From Streptomyces sp. SKN60 (GTDB lineage Bacteria; Actinomycetota; Actinomycetes; Streptomycetales; Streptomycetaceae), in assembly GCF_026236535.1 (NCBI RefSeq), contig NZ_JAHTMW010000028.1:1-64000 (forward strand): a DNA stretch of 64,000 nucleotides, in the 5' to 3' direction. How positions within the stretch are numbered: the first letter of the stretch is position 1; every line of letters starts with the position of its first letter. The notes under the pieces are model-generated. The model made no database searches. It saw only the letters and a list, made by a program, of their open reading frames with translations, and was not told the origin of the DNA. Shown piece by piece: positions 8,991-17,388 of the stretch. Position numbers and translations under genes: made by a program.

Positions 8991-9884
8991 GTGACCATTC
9001 CTGTACGAAGACTGTCGGCACTCGCCCTGTTGGGTGCCGTACTCGTCGGCTGCGGCGGGGGCGCGGCCGACACTCCGGCGCCCGCGAAACCCTCCGCGCC
9101 GGCCACCACGTCGCCCACTCCGGCCACGTCGGCCAATCCGGCCGCCGCGCCCGCCCCGCCCGTCCGCAAGGCACCCGCCCGCAAGGCCCCGCCGACGCTC
9201 GCGCCGGCGGCGGGCGGGCTCACCGCCGTGTACACGCACCGCGCCAAGAGCCCGGAGAAGGTCGTCGCGCTCACCTTCGACGCCGACATGACGGCCGACC
9301 AGGGCCCGCGTGCGGCGCGCGGGGAGCACTTCGACAACCCGCAGCTCATCGCCACGCTCCGCCGCCTGAAGGTGGACGCGACCGTCTTCATGACGGGCCG
9401 CTGGGCCGAGGAGTACCCGGAGCAGGCGAAGTCCATCGGCAACGATCCGCGGTTCGAGATCGCCAACCACTCCTACAGCCACTACGCCTTCGCGGAGCCC
9501 TGCTACGGCCTGCCGACCGTCGCCCGCCCCGACATGGCCGCCGACGTCCAGCGCGCCTTCGACGCCTTCCGCGACGCCGGGGCCACCAACGTCGTCCCGT
9601 ACTTCCGCTTCCCCGGCGGCTGCTACGACGACACCGCCCGCCGCGCCCTCGCCCCGACCGGCGTCACGGCGGTCCAGTGGGACGTGGTCAGCGGCGACGC
9701 CTTCGCCAAGGACCCCGACGCCGTCGCCGACCAGGTCCTCGACGGCGTCAGGCCGGGCTCCCTGGTCGTCATGCACTGCACCCGCAGCGCGGCCCCGGTC
9801 ACCGAGCAGGCGATCCGCCGCATCGTCCCGGAGCTGCGGGCGAAGGGCTACCGCTTCGTGAAGGTGTCGGAGCTGATGTCCTGA
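8991..9884 (+). CDS. Lipoprotein polysaccharide deacetylase (NodB/CE4 family)
   Basis: A 297-residue exported CE4-type deacetylase that would remove N-acetyl groups from cell-wall or chitin-like polysaccharide at the cell surface. The start is GTG. The signal peptide ends in lipobox LVGC with Cys21 as the lipidated residue. A 50-residue Pro/Ala/Lys-rich linker follows. The NodB domain has TFDAD (95-99, motif 1, with the second Asp shifted relative to the usual TFDDG), NHSYSH (metal-binding His pair, near 155) and RFPGG (near 203), then WDVVSGDAF and a final VVMHC. The variant first motif may alter metal binding. Monocistronic. Confidence 0.85.
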   Translation: MTIPVRRLSALALLGAVLVGCGGGAADTPAPAKPSAPATTSPTPATSANPAAAPAPPVRKAPARKAPPTLAPAAGGLTAVYTHRAKSPEKVVALTFDADMTADQGPRAARGEHFDNPQLIATLRRLKVDATVFMTGRWAEEYPEQAKSIGNDPRFEIANHSYSHYAFAEPCYGLPTVARPDMAADVQRAFDAFRDAGATNVVPYFRFPGGCYDDTARRALAPTGVTAVQWDVVSGDAFAKDPDAVADQVLDGVRPGSLVVMHCTRSAAPVTEQAIRRIVPELRAKGYRFVKVSELMS

Positions 9885-9994
9885 CATTCTCCGCACACGT
9901 GATCGAAAGCTGCTGTACAACTCCCACTACCCGGTGTGAGGGTGTTGCCTTGTCGACTTCCGAAGAGCCGAGAGCTCGAAAGGCGGACCTTCAC

Positions 9995-11848
9995 GTGCGT
10001 CGCTCCACCCGGCCCCTCTTCACGAGGGGCCTTCTGGCGACCGGGGGCGGGGTGGCGCTCCTCGCGTCCCTGCTCGTCCCCTCCTCCCAGGCCTCGGTCC
10101 CCGGGGAGACCGCTCCCCTGCCGGCCGCGGTCGCGGCCGCCGAGGCCACCCCGACGGTCTCACCCGTGGCGCAGACCGGGCCGCGCAACATCATCAAGCG
10201 GCTGTCGGACACGTACATCAAGAGCACGGACACCGCGGACCACTCGCAGGAGCGTCTCCTGCACGTCGGCTCGCCCGACAACGGCGCCACGAAGTACCGC
10301 AGCTTCATGCGCTTCGACGTGTCCAAGCTCCGCGGCGCACCGATCAAGAGCGCCACCCTGCGCGTCTACAACTCCTTCGTCTCCGACTGCGCCGCCAAGG
10401 CGTGGATGGGCGTCTACCCGGTCACCGAGACGTGGGACCAGTCGACGATCACCTGGGCCAACCAGCCGGCGGTCGGCGCGGGCAAGGACACGGCGTTCGG
10501 CCTCGGCCACCCGAACTGCCCGGACGTGCCGAACAAGACCAACCCGGAGGCGTCGAACGGCATCACGCGCATCGACGTCACCGACTGGGTCAAGGGCTGG
10601 GCCGCCACCACCCTGCCCAACCACGGCATCATGTTCAGGGCCCAGGAGGACGGTTCCTCCGGCTACAAGGACTTCTGCTCGATGAACCCGGTGTCGACGG
10701 ACTACGCGTGCCACGCCGCGTACAACGCGCCGACGCTGGAGGTGGAGTTCAACGAGGGCCACACCCCCGTCATCTCGGGCAACGTCCACGGCCCGGCCTA
10801 CCCGGACAACTACCCCACGGCCCACGCGGCCCTGGAGTTCTTCGACTCCACCAATCCGGCCGTCTGGCCCGCCTCCGGGCCGTACCAGCGCTGGATCCCC
10901 GACGCGTACCACTCGGTCTTCGACACGACCCTGAAGGGCGACACGTGGGAGGGCGGCACCTCGCACAAGCTGCGCCCCGGCGGCGTGTACGGCGGCAACG
11001 TCCTGGTCACGGGCGACGGCGCCAGCGGCTTCATCGGCGTGATCCCGTACCCGTCCCTCGCCGGCTACCACTGGGCGATCAACGTGGGTGACCCGGGCGA
11101 CCTCCACGGCGTGGAGATGCTGCCGGACGGCACGGTCGTCGCCGCCTTCGCGTCCAGGGTCTTCGGCCAGGACACGACGGGCAAGGACATCAACGGCGGA
11201 CTCCTCGTCTTCTCCAAGGCCCAGGGCACGCCGGGGAGCTGGAACGCGACACCCGTCCAGGACACCTCCCTGGCCGGCGCGCACGAGGTCCTCTACGACC
11301 CCGCCACCAACGTGCTGTGGGCCGTCGGCGACGAGCTCCTCGTCCGGTACAAGTACGCCAACGGCAGGCTCAGCTGGGACAAGGGCTTCCCGCTGCCCAA
11401 GCAGGCGGGGGACAACAAGGCGTACGGCCACGAGCTCGCGCCGGTGTACGGCAATCCGGACCGGCTCTGGATCGGGTCGAACGGCGGCATCACGCAGTTC
11501 TCGAAGAGCGAGGCCGTGGACTGCTACGCCAACACCGACGAGGTCCTGAAGAACCGCTGGCCGCTCGCGACCTACGTCACCGGCTTCGAGAACCGCTGGT
11601 GCACGGACTACCCGAACGCGGGAGAGGTGACCAACCGCACCCTGATCAAGAGTGTCGGCAACGACCCCGTCACGGGCGCCGTGGCCTCCACCTGCTCCCA
11701 GGGCTGCCCCGAGACCCAGACCTCGAACTACGTCTGGGAGACCCACTCGATCCGCTTCGTTCCCACCAGCGGCGCCCAGTCGATCGCGCAGGCCGACCCG
11801 GCCGACCGCCGCTACAAGGCGACCTGGGCCGTACCCGCCTACCAGTAG
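9995..11848 (+). CDS. Large secreted protein: DNRLRE-like module plus DUF6528-like propeller
   Basis: A 617-residue secreted protein. The GTG at 9995 is preferred (AAGGCGG 8-14 bases upstream) and gives a basic N terminus, a hydrophobic core and a signal cleavage near SQASVPG. A TTG at 9950 is an in-frame alternative. Residues about 65-240 resemble the DNRLRE/CBM96-type beta-sandwich (DTYIKS, KYRSFMRFDVSKL, SATLRVYNSF, ETWDQSTITWANQP, IDVTDWVKGW). The remainder (residues about 250-617) looks like a beta-propeller, with DPGDLHGVEMLPDGTVVAAFAS and AHEVLYDPATNVLWAVGDE repeats as in DUF6528. Both family names are tentative. A carbohydrate-binding or surface role is likely; no catalytic motif was recognised. 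Confidence 0.7.
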   Translation: MRRSTRPLFTRGLLATGGGVALLASLLVPSSQASVPGETAPLPAAVAAAEATPTVSPVAQTGPRNIIKRLSDTYIKSTDTADHSQERLLHVGSPDNGATKYRSFMRFDVSKLRGAPIKSATLRVYNSFVSDCAAKAWMGVYPVTETWDQSTITWANQPAVGAGKDTAFGLGHPNCPDVPNKTNPEASNGITRIDVTDWVKGWAATTLPNHGIMFRAQEDGSSGYKDFCSMNPVSTDYACHAAYNAPTLEVEFNEGHTPVISGNVHGPAYPDNYPTAHAALEFFDSTNPAVWPASGPYQRWIPDAYHSVFDTTLKGDTWEGGTSHKLRPGGVYGGNVLVTGDGASGFIGVIPYPSLAGYHWAINVGDPGDLHGVEMLPDGTVVAAFASRVFGQDTTGKDINGGLLVFSKAQGTPGSWNATPVQDTSLAGAHEVLYDPATNVLWAVGDELLVRYKYANGRLSWDKGFPLPKQAGDNKAYGHELAPVYGNPDRLWIGSNGGITQFSKSEAVDCYANTDEVLKNRWPLATYVTGFENRWCTDYPNAGEVTNRTLIKSVGNDPVTGAVASTCSQGCPETQTSNYVWETHSIRFVPTSGAQSIAQADPADRRYKATWAVPAYQ

Positions 11849-11857
11849 GGGACGGGC

Positions 11858-12508
11858 TCACCCACGCCAGGCCGTGGCCCTGCATGCCAGGGTCACGGCC
11901 GCCGCCGTGAGGGCCACGGCACCCGCCAGGGCCGGCCAGGGGTACGGGACCGCACCCGAGGTCGAGGCGGCGACCAGGGACGAGACCGCCGAGGCGGCCG
12001 GGGAGCCCGTCGCCACCAGGCCGAGGAGCGAGGCGAGGAGCAGGGCCGTCAGGGACCAGCCGCGGGCCCGGATCAGGGGGCGGGTGGTCAGGGCACCGAT
12101 CGCCGTGCCCGTCAGGACGCACACGGTCGCGCCCAGGACGCCCGCCACGGCCGCCGGGAGCGGGCCGGCCAGACGGTGGTCGCTCATCCCGGTGACCGCG
12201 AGGACGGCGGTGACGCCGACGAGGAGGACCGCGCCGGTCGCGGTGAGGACCGCCGCCAGATGGGCGCGGGCCCGGCCGGCGGCCGCCGCGATGACGGTAC
12301 GCGCGGCGGGCGGCTCCTGGTCGAGGCAGATGCGGACCGCCCAGGCCGCGACCGGGACCAGGCCGGCCACCGCATAGCCGAGGGCTCCGAGCACCGGTTC
12401 ACCCGCCTGGATGCCGACGCCCACGAAGGCCGCGTACAGCAGGAAGGGCGCGAGCCAGCGCTGGGAGCGCAGGAGCAGCGCGGCCTGGTAGCGGAGCAGC
12501 GCGCTCAT
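11858..12508 (-). CDS. ABC transporter membrane subunit (ABC-2-like)
   Basis: A 216-residue integral membrane protein with about six hydrophobic segments (for example WLAPFLLYAAFVGVGIQAG, LGALGYAVAGLVPVAAWAV and LTALLLASLLGLVATG). Its ATG overlaps the stop of the ATP-binding gene by four bases (ATGA), so the two are translationally coupled and almost certainly form one transporter. No extracytoplasmic binding protein gene is nearby, which argues for an exporter. Substrate unknown. It is short for a typical ABC-2 permease and has no recognised family motif beyond the membrane topology. Confidence 0.7.
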   Translation of the reverse strand: MSALLRYQAALLLRSQRWLAPFLLYAAFVGVGIQAGEPVLGALGYAVAGLVPVAAWAVRICLDQEPPAARTVIAAAAGRARAHLAAVLTATGAVLLVGVTAVLAVTGMSDHRLAGPLPAAVAGVLGATVCVLTGTAIGALTTRPLIRARGWSLTALLLASLLGLVATGSPAASAVSSLVAASTSGAVPYPWPALAGAVALTAAAVTLACRATAWRG

Positions 12509-13302
12509 CGCCGTACCCCTTCGATGTGCCAGCCGGTGTCGAGCAGCGCCCGCAGCACCTTGTCGGAGTGTTCGGCTTCGACGGTGAGGGTCAGCCGGCC
12601 GTCCCGGTCGTCCTCCACCGTGCCGTCGGCCGGGAGCTCCGTGCCTCCGGAAGCGGTGATACGGAGCCGGGGAGGCGGCACCGGCGCGGGTTCCGCGCGG
12701 CAAACCCGGCCCTGCGTCACCTCGTACGCCGCGTCCTGCTCGCCCGCGAGGCGGCGCGGGTCGTGGTCGACGAAGACGACCCGGGCGCCGGCGGCGACGC
12801 GTTCGCGCACCGCGCGGTCGAGTTCGGTGCGGGCGCCGGCGTCGAGTCCGGTCCAGGCCTCGTCGAGGACGAGGAGGCCCGGCTCGGCGAGCAGGGCCTG
12901 GGCGACGGCCACCTTCTGGCTGGTGCCCTTGGAGAGTTCGGCGAGCGGGGTGTCGCGGTAGCCGGCCGCGCCGAAGCGTTCCAGCCACTCCCCCGCCCGG
13001 GCCCGGGCGGTCCGCCGGTCCAGGCCCTGGATGCGGCCGAGGTGGACGAGATAGCCGGCCGCGGTGAGCGGGAGGGCGGCGGGGAAGCGCTCGGGGACGT
13101 ACGCGGTACGGGCCGGGCGGCCGGTGATCCGGCCCTCGCCGGGCGCGTCGATGCCCGCGACGAGCCGCAGCAGGGTCGACTTGCCGCTGCCGTTGCCGCC
13201 GCCGATCCGGGCCAGGGTGCCCGGGGGCAGCGCGAATCCGACCCCGCGCAGCACCCAGGGCCCGCGCGGTCCGTACCGCCGCCCGACGCCTTCCAACCTC
13301 AT
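12505..13302 (-). CDS. ABC transporter ATP-binding protein
   Basis: A 265-residue ABC ATPase. Walker A GGNGSGKST is near residue 36, the signature LSKGTSQKVAVAQ near residue 124 (variant of LSGGQ), Walker B LLVLDEAWTGLD near residue 144, and the H-loop VFVDHD near residue 176. The last 60 residues form an extra domain of beta-rich sequence with no known motif. It is the first gene of a leftward two-gene unit with the overlapping membrane subunit at 11858-12508. The variant signature (K for second G) is common in ABC-2-type exporters. Confidence 0.85.
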   Translation of the reverse strand: MRLEGVGRRYGPRGPWVLRGVGFALPPGTLARIGGGNGSGKSTLLRLVAGIDAPGEGRITGRPARTAYVPERFPAALPLTAAGYLVHLGRIQGLDRRTARARAGEWLERFGAAGYRDTPLAELSKGTSQKVAVAQALLAEPGLLVLDEAWTGLDAGARTELDRAVRERVAAGARVVFVDHDPRRLAGEQDAAYEVTQGRVCRAEPAPVPPPRLRITASGGTELPADGTVEDDRDGRLTLTVEAEHSDKVLRALLDTGWHIEGVRR

Positions 13303-13327
13303 GCCGCCGTGTCCCCTGCCCCTGTTG

Positions 13328-14002
13328 TCAGTTGGCCACCTTCTGCGGGGTGGCCTCGCTCGGGCGTACGATGACGAAGCCCTGGCCGTCCAGGCGCAGT
13401 TGCACCGCCTCGCCCGAGCCGCCGCGGATCATCGAGCCGAAGGACTGGGAGCGGTGCAGCGAGGTCTGCAGGTCGGCGCTCCAGCCGACGACGGCGTCGG
13501 TGTCGACGCAGACGGGCGCCTGCGGGGTGACCGGGATGACGATCGGGTGGCCCTCGCACATCAGGGCGAGCTTGCCGTAGCCGGTGAAGACGCTGTTGAA
13601 CAGGCCGCCGCCGGTCATGCCGGCGCCCTTCACCGTCTTGATCTCGTAGTGCAGCGTGGCGTCGAAGCACAGCACGTTGCGGCCGTTGACGGTGAGCGCG
13701 TCGCCCTGCTCGATCTCGACGATGAAGCAGTTCTGCGCCTCGTGCGCGAACCACGCCTCGCCCTGGCCGCGTACGGCCATCAGCGCCAGGCCCTCGCCGG
13801 TCACGGCGCGCTTGAGCAGCCCGCCGAGGCCCTGGCTCTTGTGCTCGAACTGCAGGTTCCCCCGGAAGGCGACCATCGAGCCCTGCCGGGCGTGCATCTC
13901 CCCGTTGACGGCGTACTTGACCGACTTGGCGTTCTGGAGGGTCATCCCCGGTATCTGCGCCGCCTCGGCGAGGTGTTCCTTGTTGAAAAGATCGCTCTTC
14001 AT
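13328..14002 (-). CDS. AIM24 family protein (TIGR00266/DUF124)
   Basis: A 224-residue AIM24-type protein, cytosolic and beta-rich, named after a yeast mitochondrial biogenesis factor; bacterial function unknown. Family-typical segments are NAKSVKYAVNGEMHARQGSM near the N terminus, GEGLALMAVRGQGEAWFA in the middle and GHPIVIPVTPQAPVCVDTDAVVGWS near residue 170. The ATG at 14002 has AGGA about 8 bases upstream; an ATG at 14011 would add three residues. It lies 25 bases downstream of nothing else on its strand, and its start faces the Pth2-type gene 87 bases away, so the two promoters diverge. Confidence 0.85.
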   Translation of the reverse strand: MKSDLFNKEHLAEAAQIPGMTLQNAKSVKYAVNGEMHARQGSMVAFRGNLQFEHKSQGLGGLLKRAVTGEGLALMAVRGQGEAWFAHEAQNCFIVEIEQGDALTVNGRNVLCFDATLHYEIKTVKGAGMTGGGLFNSVFTGYGKLALMCEGHPIVIPVTPQAPVCVDTDAVVGWSADLQTSLHRSQSFGSMIRGGSGEAVQLRLDGQGFVIVRPSEATPQKVAN

Positions 14003-14089
14003 GGCAGGCATCCTGTCCCGGAACGTCCCATTCCCACAAGGAACCCTCCCGCGGGGAAGGCGTTCGCCCCACGGTGGCAGACTTGCCGG

Positions 14090-14791
14090 GTGAGCAGCAA
14101 CGACCCCCGTGACGAGAAGCCGCAGTTCGTCCTCCCGCTCGTGGTGCGCATCGAGCGCGCCGCGCCCCCGGCCCGTACCGACGCCCTGGAGACCTCGGCC
14201 CGCGCGGTCCTGGAGATCCTGGCGGACGAGCGCTCGCAGGGCGAGGGCGAGTGGGCGCGGGCCGTCGAGGACTGGCAGGACGCCCGGATCCGCAAGGTGG
14301 TGCGCCGGGCGCGCGGTGCGGAGTGGCGCCGCGCGGAGGCCCTGCCGGGCCTGACGGTGACGAGTGCTCAGGGCACGGAGGTACGGGTCTTCCCGCCGGT
14401 CCCGCTGGACGGCTGGCCCAAGGACCTGGCCCGGCTCCAGGTCTCGGGCACCGACCTGGAGGACCCGGCGGCGCCCGGCCCGGCCCCGGCGGACGTGCCC
14501 GTGCTGTGGCTCAACCCCGAGCTCGACATGTCGGCCGGCAAGACGATGGCCCAGACCGGCCACGGCGCCCAGCTCCTGTGGTGGCGCCTGTCCGACGCCG
14601 ACCGCGAGGCCTGGCGCGCCGCCGGCTTCCCCCTCGCGGTCCGCACCGCCGACCCGGCCCGCTGGCCGCTCCTCACGTCGGGCGACCTCCCGGTGGTCCA
14701 GGACGCCGGCTTCACCGAGATCGCGCCGGGCTCGTGCACGGTCGTGTCCGAGTACCCGGCGCTCGGGATCCGGGCCGCCGACGGCGTCTGA
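14090..14791 (+). CDS. Pth2-type peptidyl-tRNA hydrolase-like protein
   Basis: A 233-residue protein whose second half matches the Pth2 fold. The strand LWLNPELDMSAGKTMAQTGHGAQLLWW (near residues 140-167) reproduces the Pth2 pattern with Gly-Lys, Gln and His, and is followed by a helix and the ADPARWPLLTSGDLPVVQDAGFTEI segment. Pth2 enzymes cleave peptidyl-tRNA. Residues 1-135 form an N-terminal extension not found in archaeal or eukaryotic Pth2, with a charged region (EDWQDARIRKVVRRARGAEWRR). The start is GTG at 14090 with only a weak upstream site. It could serve a substrate other than peptidyl-tRNA. The gap to 14924 has no gene. Confidence 0.7.
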   Translation: MSSNDPRDEKPQFVLPLVVRIERAAPPARTDALETSARAVLEILADERSQGEGEWARAVEDWQDARIRKVVRRARGAEWRRAEALPGLTVTSAQGTEVRVFPPVPLDGWPKDLARLQVSGTDLEDPAAPGPAPADVPVLWLNPELDMSAGKTMAQTGHGAQLLWWRLSDADREAWRAAGFPLAVRTADPARWPLLTSGDLPVVQDAGFTEIAPGSCTVVSEYPALGIRAADGV

Positions 14792-14924
14792 CGAGCGGCA
14801 GCTTCACGTTCCACCACCATCGGCGTCCCGGGCCGCGAACCTCAAATCAAGCTCTGAAGGTTCCCCGGTGCGGATTCGAACGACGGCTTCGGGGCCATCA
14901 CCCCAGGGACCGAAGGAGGGGGAC

Positions 14925-16292
14925 ATGGGGGACATGAAGAAACTCGGGGTCGGGATCGGGTGGCGGCCCGAGATCGCGGAGGCGGTCGAGGCGCTGGCCG
15001 GGGTCGACTGGGTGGAGGTCGTCGCCGAGAACATCTGCGCCGACCACCTGCCCGACTCCCTGGTACGGCTGATGGGGCGCGGGGTCACCGTCGTGCCGCA
15101 CGGGGTGTCGCTGGGGCTCGGTGGGGCGGACCGGCCCGACGCCGGGCGGCTCGACGCGCTCGCGCGGAAGGCGGAGGCGCTGGGGGCGCCGCTGGTGACG
15201 GAGCACATCGCGTTCGTACGGGCCGGGGGCCCGCTGACCGCGACGCCGCTCCTGGAGGCCGGGCACCTGCTGCCGGTGCCGCGCACCTGGGACGCGCTCG
15301 ACGTGCTCTGCGAGAACGTGCGGATCGCGCAGGACGCCCTGCCGGTGCCGCTGGCCCTGGAGAACATCGCCGCCCTGGTCGCCTGGCCGGGCGAGGAGCT
15401 GACGGAGGGGCAGTTCCTGGCCGAGCTGGTGGAGCGCACGGGGGTGCGGCTGCTCATCGACGTGGCCAACCTGCACACCAACCACGTCAACCGGGGCGAG
15501 GACCCGGCCGAGGCGCTGTCCGCGCTGCCGGTCGAGTCCCTCGCGTACGTGCACGTGGCGGGCGGCCTGGAGCGGGACGGGGTCTGGCACGACACCCACG
15601 CGCACCCGGTGTCCCCGGCGGTCCTCGACGTGCTGGCCGACCTGGCGTCGCGGGTCACCCCGCCGGGCGTGCTCCTGGAGCGGGACGACCGGTTCCCGGC
15701 GCCGGAGGAGCTGGCCGCCGAGCTGGCGGCGATCCGTACGACGGTGGAGACCGCCCGGCCCCGGCCGCTGCTGATCGGTGCGGGCGCCCGGGCCTCGGGC
15801 GGCGCGATGCCGGTCGCGCCCGTGCCCGTGCGTACGCCGGCGCCCGTGCCCCCGCCCCGTACGGTCGACGCGGCCGCCGCCCGGCAGCGGGTCGGCCTCG
15901 CCGAGGCCGCGCTGCTGTCCGCGCTGGTCGCCGGGACGCCCGCGCCGGAGGGCTTCGACGTGAAGCGGCTCGGCGTGCAGAGCCGGGCGCTCGCGGCCAA
16001 GCGGGCGGACGTGGTGGCGAAGGTGGCGCCCGAGCTGCCGGAGATCCTCGGCGAGGAGTACCGGCCGGCCTTCCTCGCGTACGCCCGGAAGCGCCCCATG
16101 ACCGACGGCTACCGGCACGACGCCCTCGACTTCGTCGAGACGCTGCTCGTCGCCGGCCGTCCCGAGGACCCGGCGGCCCGCACCCGCCTCACCGCCTGGT
16201 GGCGGGAACGGGCGGACATCCGGCCGCCCGGCCCGGCGGCCCGCGTCCTCCACCGGATCCGTACCGCACTGGGAAGGGGTGAGAAGGAGTGA
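14925..16292 (+). CDS. DUF692 / MNIO family metalloenzyme with fused C-terminal domain
   Basis: A 455-residue DUF692 protein, now called MNIO (multinuclear non-haem iron oxidative enzymes). Characterised members modify Cys or Asp residues of ribosomal peptides. The TIM-barrel part (1-285) keeps the expected ligands: VVPHGVSLG, VTEHIAFVR, LALENIA, LIDVANLHTN, YVHVAGG, HDTHAHPV and LLERDD. Residues about 310-455 form a second domain after an Ala/Pro linker. ILGEEYRPAFLAYARKRP then GYRHDALDFVETLL resembles the partner proteins (DUF2063/BufC-type) that present substrate, so enzyme and partner may be fused. A strong AAGGAGG site lies 6 bases upstream. Its stop overlaps the GTG of the Cys-tail membrane protein (GTGA), implying fixed co-expression. 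That protein is the natural substrate candidate. Confidence 0.85.
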   Translation: MGDMKKLGVGIGWRPEIAEAVEALAGVDWVEVVAENICADHLPDSLVRLMGRGVTVVPHGVSLGLGGADRPDAGRLDALARKAEALGAPLVTEHIAFVRAGGPLTATPLLEAGHLLPVPRTWDALDVLCENVRIAQDALPVPLALENIAALVAWPGEELTEGQFLAELVERTGVRLLIDVANLHTNHVNRGEDPAEALSALPVESLAYVHVAGGLERDGVWHDTHAHPVSPAVLDVLADLASRVTPPGVLLERDDRFPAPEELAAELAAIRTTVETARPRPLLIGAGARASGGAMPVAPVPVRTPAPVPPPRTVDAAAARQRVGLAEAALLSALVAGTPAPEGFDVKRLGVQSRALAAKRADVVAKVAPELPEILGEEYRPAFLAYARKRPMTDGYRHDALDFVETLLVAGRPEDPAARTRLTAWWRERADIRPPGPAARVLHRIRTALGRGEKE

Positions 16293-17311
16293 ACACCATC
16301 GCCTTCCTCTACTACCTGTTCTTCACGCCGTTCGCCGCCGTCCTCGTCGTCAAGCTGCGCCGGATCCGGCGCACCCCGCCCGGCGGCGTCGCGGTCCACG
16401 ACCGCTACGAGACGGCGTTCCTCAACGGCGGCCCCGCCCGGGTCGCCGACACGGCGATCACCGCCCTGCACGCGGACGGGCGGCTCATGGTGGGCGGCCC
16501 CGGCATCATGCAGGTGCTGCGGCCGACCGCGTACGACCCGGTCGAGCGGGCCGTGCTCCAGGAGCTGTCGAGCGCGCTGACGGCGGCGCTCGGGCCGCTG
16601 CGGTTCGCCGTGATGCGGCACCCGGCGGTGCAGGAGATCGGCGACGGGCTCGCCGCCCGCGGGCTGATCCTGCAGCCGCGGGCATGCCGCTCGGCGGGCG
16701 TGTGGGGGGCCTTCGTGGGCATGTTCTGCGGCATGGCGACGCTGTTCGCCCTGATGTTCTCGCTGCCCGACCTCGTCGGCTTCGGGCCTCGGCAGGTGCC
16801 GTTCGTCCTGAAGGTGCTTCCGGTGCTCGCGGTCACGCTGACCGCGGCCGTGATGTGCGCGGTCGCGGGGAAGCGGCGGGTCACTCCGGCGGGGCGGGCG
16901 GCGGTCGACGCGTTCGCCCGGTCGCAGGCCGTCGCGGACCCGGCCCTGCTCGTGGCCCTGCAGGGCCTGCCCGGGCTGCCCGACCCCGTGCTGCGCGACC
17001 AGCTGGCCACGACGGCCCGCACCTACCGCCCGGCGCCGCCGCCGCGCCGCTCCTCCGCGCACCCCCACCACGCGTCCACCTCCTCGTCCTCGTCCGACGC
17101 CGCCCTGATCCCCGTGATGTGGTGCGCGGCGGCGGCCGGCGGGGAGGGCGGCGGCTGCGGGGGCGGCGGGAGTTCGTGCTCCAGCAGCAGCTCGTGCTCC
17201 GGGGGCGGCGGCGTCAGCGGCTGCTCCTCGTCCAGCGGCAGCTCGTGCTCGTCCTCGTCGGGCAGTTCCTGCTCCTCCAGCAGCGGTTCGAGCTGCGGTT
17301 CCAGCTCGTAG
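16289..17311 (+). CDS. TIGR04222-type membrane protein with Cys/Ser/Gly-rich tail
   Basis: A 340-residue membrane protein. Residues about 4-22 are a first hydrophobic segment. A soluble domain follows (YETAFLNGGPARVADTAI, VERAVLQEL). Two more hydrophobic segments lie near 135-155 and 170-192. The C terminus (residues 279-340) is almost only Ser, Gly and Cys with eight cysteines at 279, 290, 297, 303, 312, 320, 328 and 336; the last four are spaced exactly eight apart in a C-SSSS-GSS register. The start is a GTG overlapping the stop of the MNIO gene. TIGR04222 proteins are known to neighbour DUF692. I infer that the tail is the MNIO substrate, which would make this a membrane-anchored RiPP-like product. 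That is not shown by sequence alone. Confidence 0.8.
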   Translation: MNTIAFLYYLFFTPFAAVLVVKLRRIRRTPPGGVAVHDRYETAFLNGGPARVADTAITALHADGRLMVGGPGIMQVLRPTAYDPVERAVLQELSSALTAALGPLRFAVMRHPAVQEIGDGLAARGLILQPRACRSAGVWGAFVGMFCGMATLFALMFSLPDLVGFGPRQVPFVLKVLPVLAVTLTAAVMCAVAGKRRVTPAGRAAVDAFARSQAVADPALLVALQGLPGLPDPVLRDQLATTARTYRPAPPPRRSSAHPHHASTSSSSSDAALIPVMWCAAAAGGEGGGCGGGGSSCSSSSSCSGGGGVSGCSSSSGSSCSSSSGSSCSSSSGSSCGSSS

Positions 17312-17388
17312 GGCTCCTGGGGGCGCCGGACAGGCCCCAGGACCGTTTTCCGGTGGCGGGCCCGGCCCCGCTGCCGTACAACCGGATC

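Noticed and set aside
14859..14886. tRNA T-arm-like sequence on the minus strand (TTCGAAT loop, CCGGGG end) before the MNIO gene
   Set aside because: The T-stem does not pair well, and no D or anticodon arms lie at the right distance upstream on that strand. Probably chance; at most a tRNA 3' remnant.
17165..17311. Repetitive coding sequence of the Cys/Ser/Gly tail considered as a frame artefact
   Set aside because: The gene overlaps the MNIO gene in the coupled GTGA form, keeps membrane segments upstream, and the cysteine spacing is regular, so the tail is real coding sequence.
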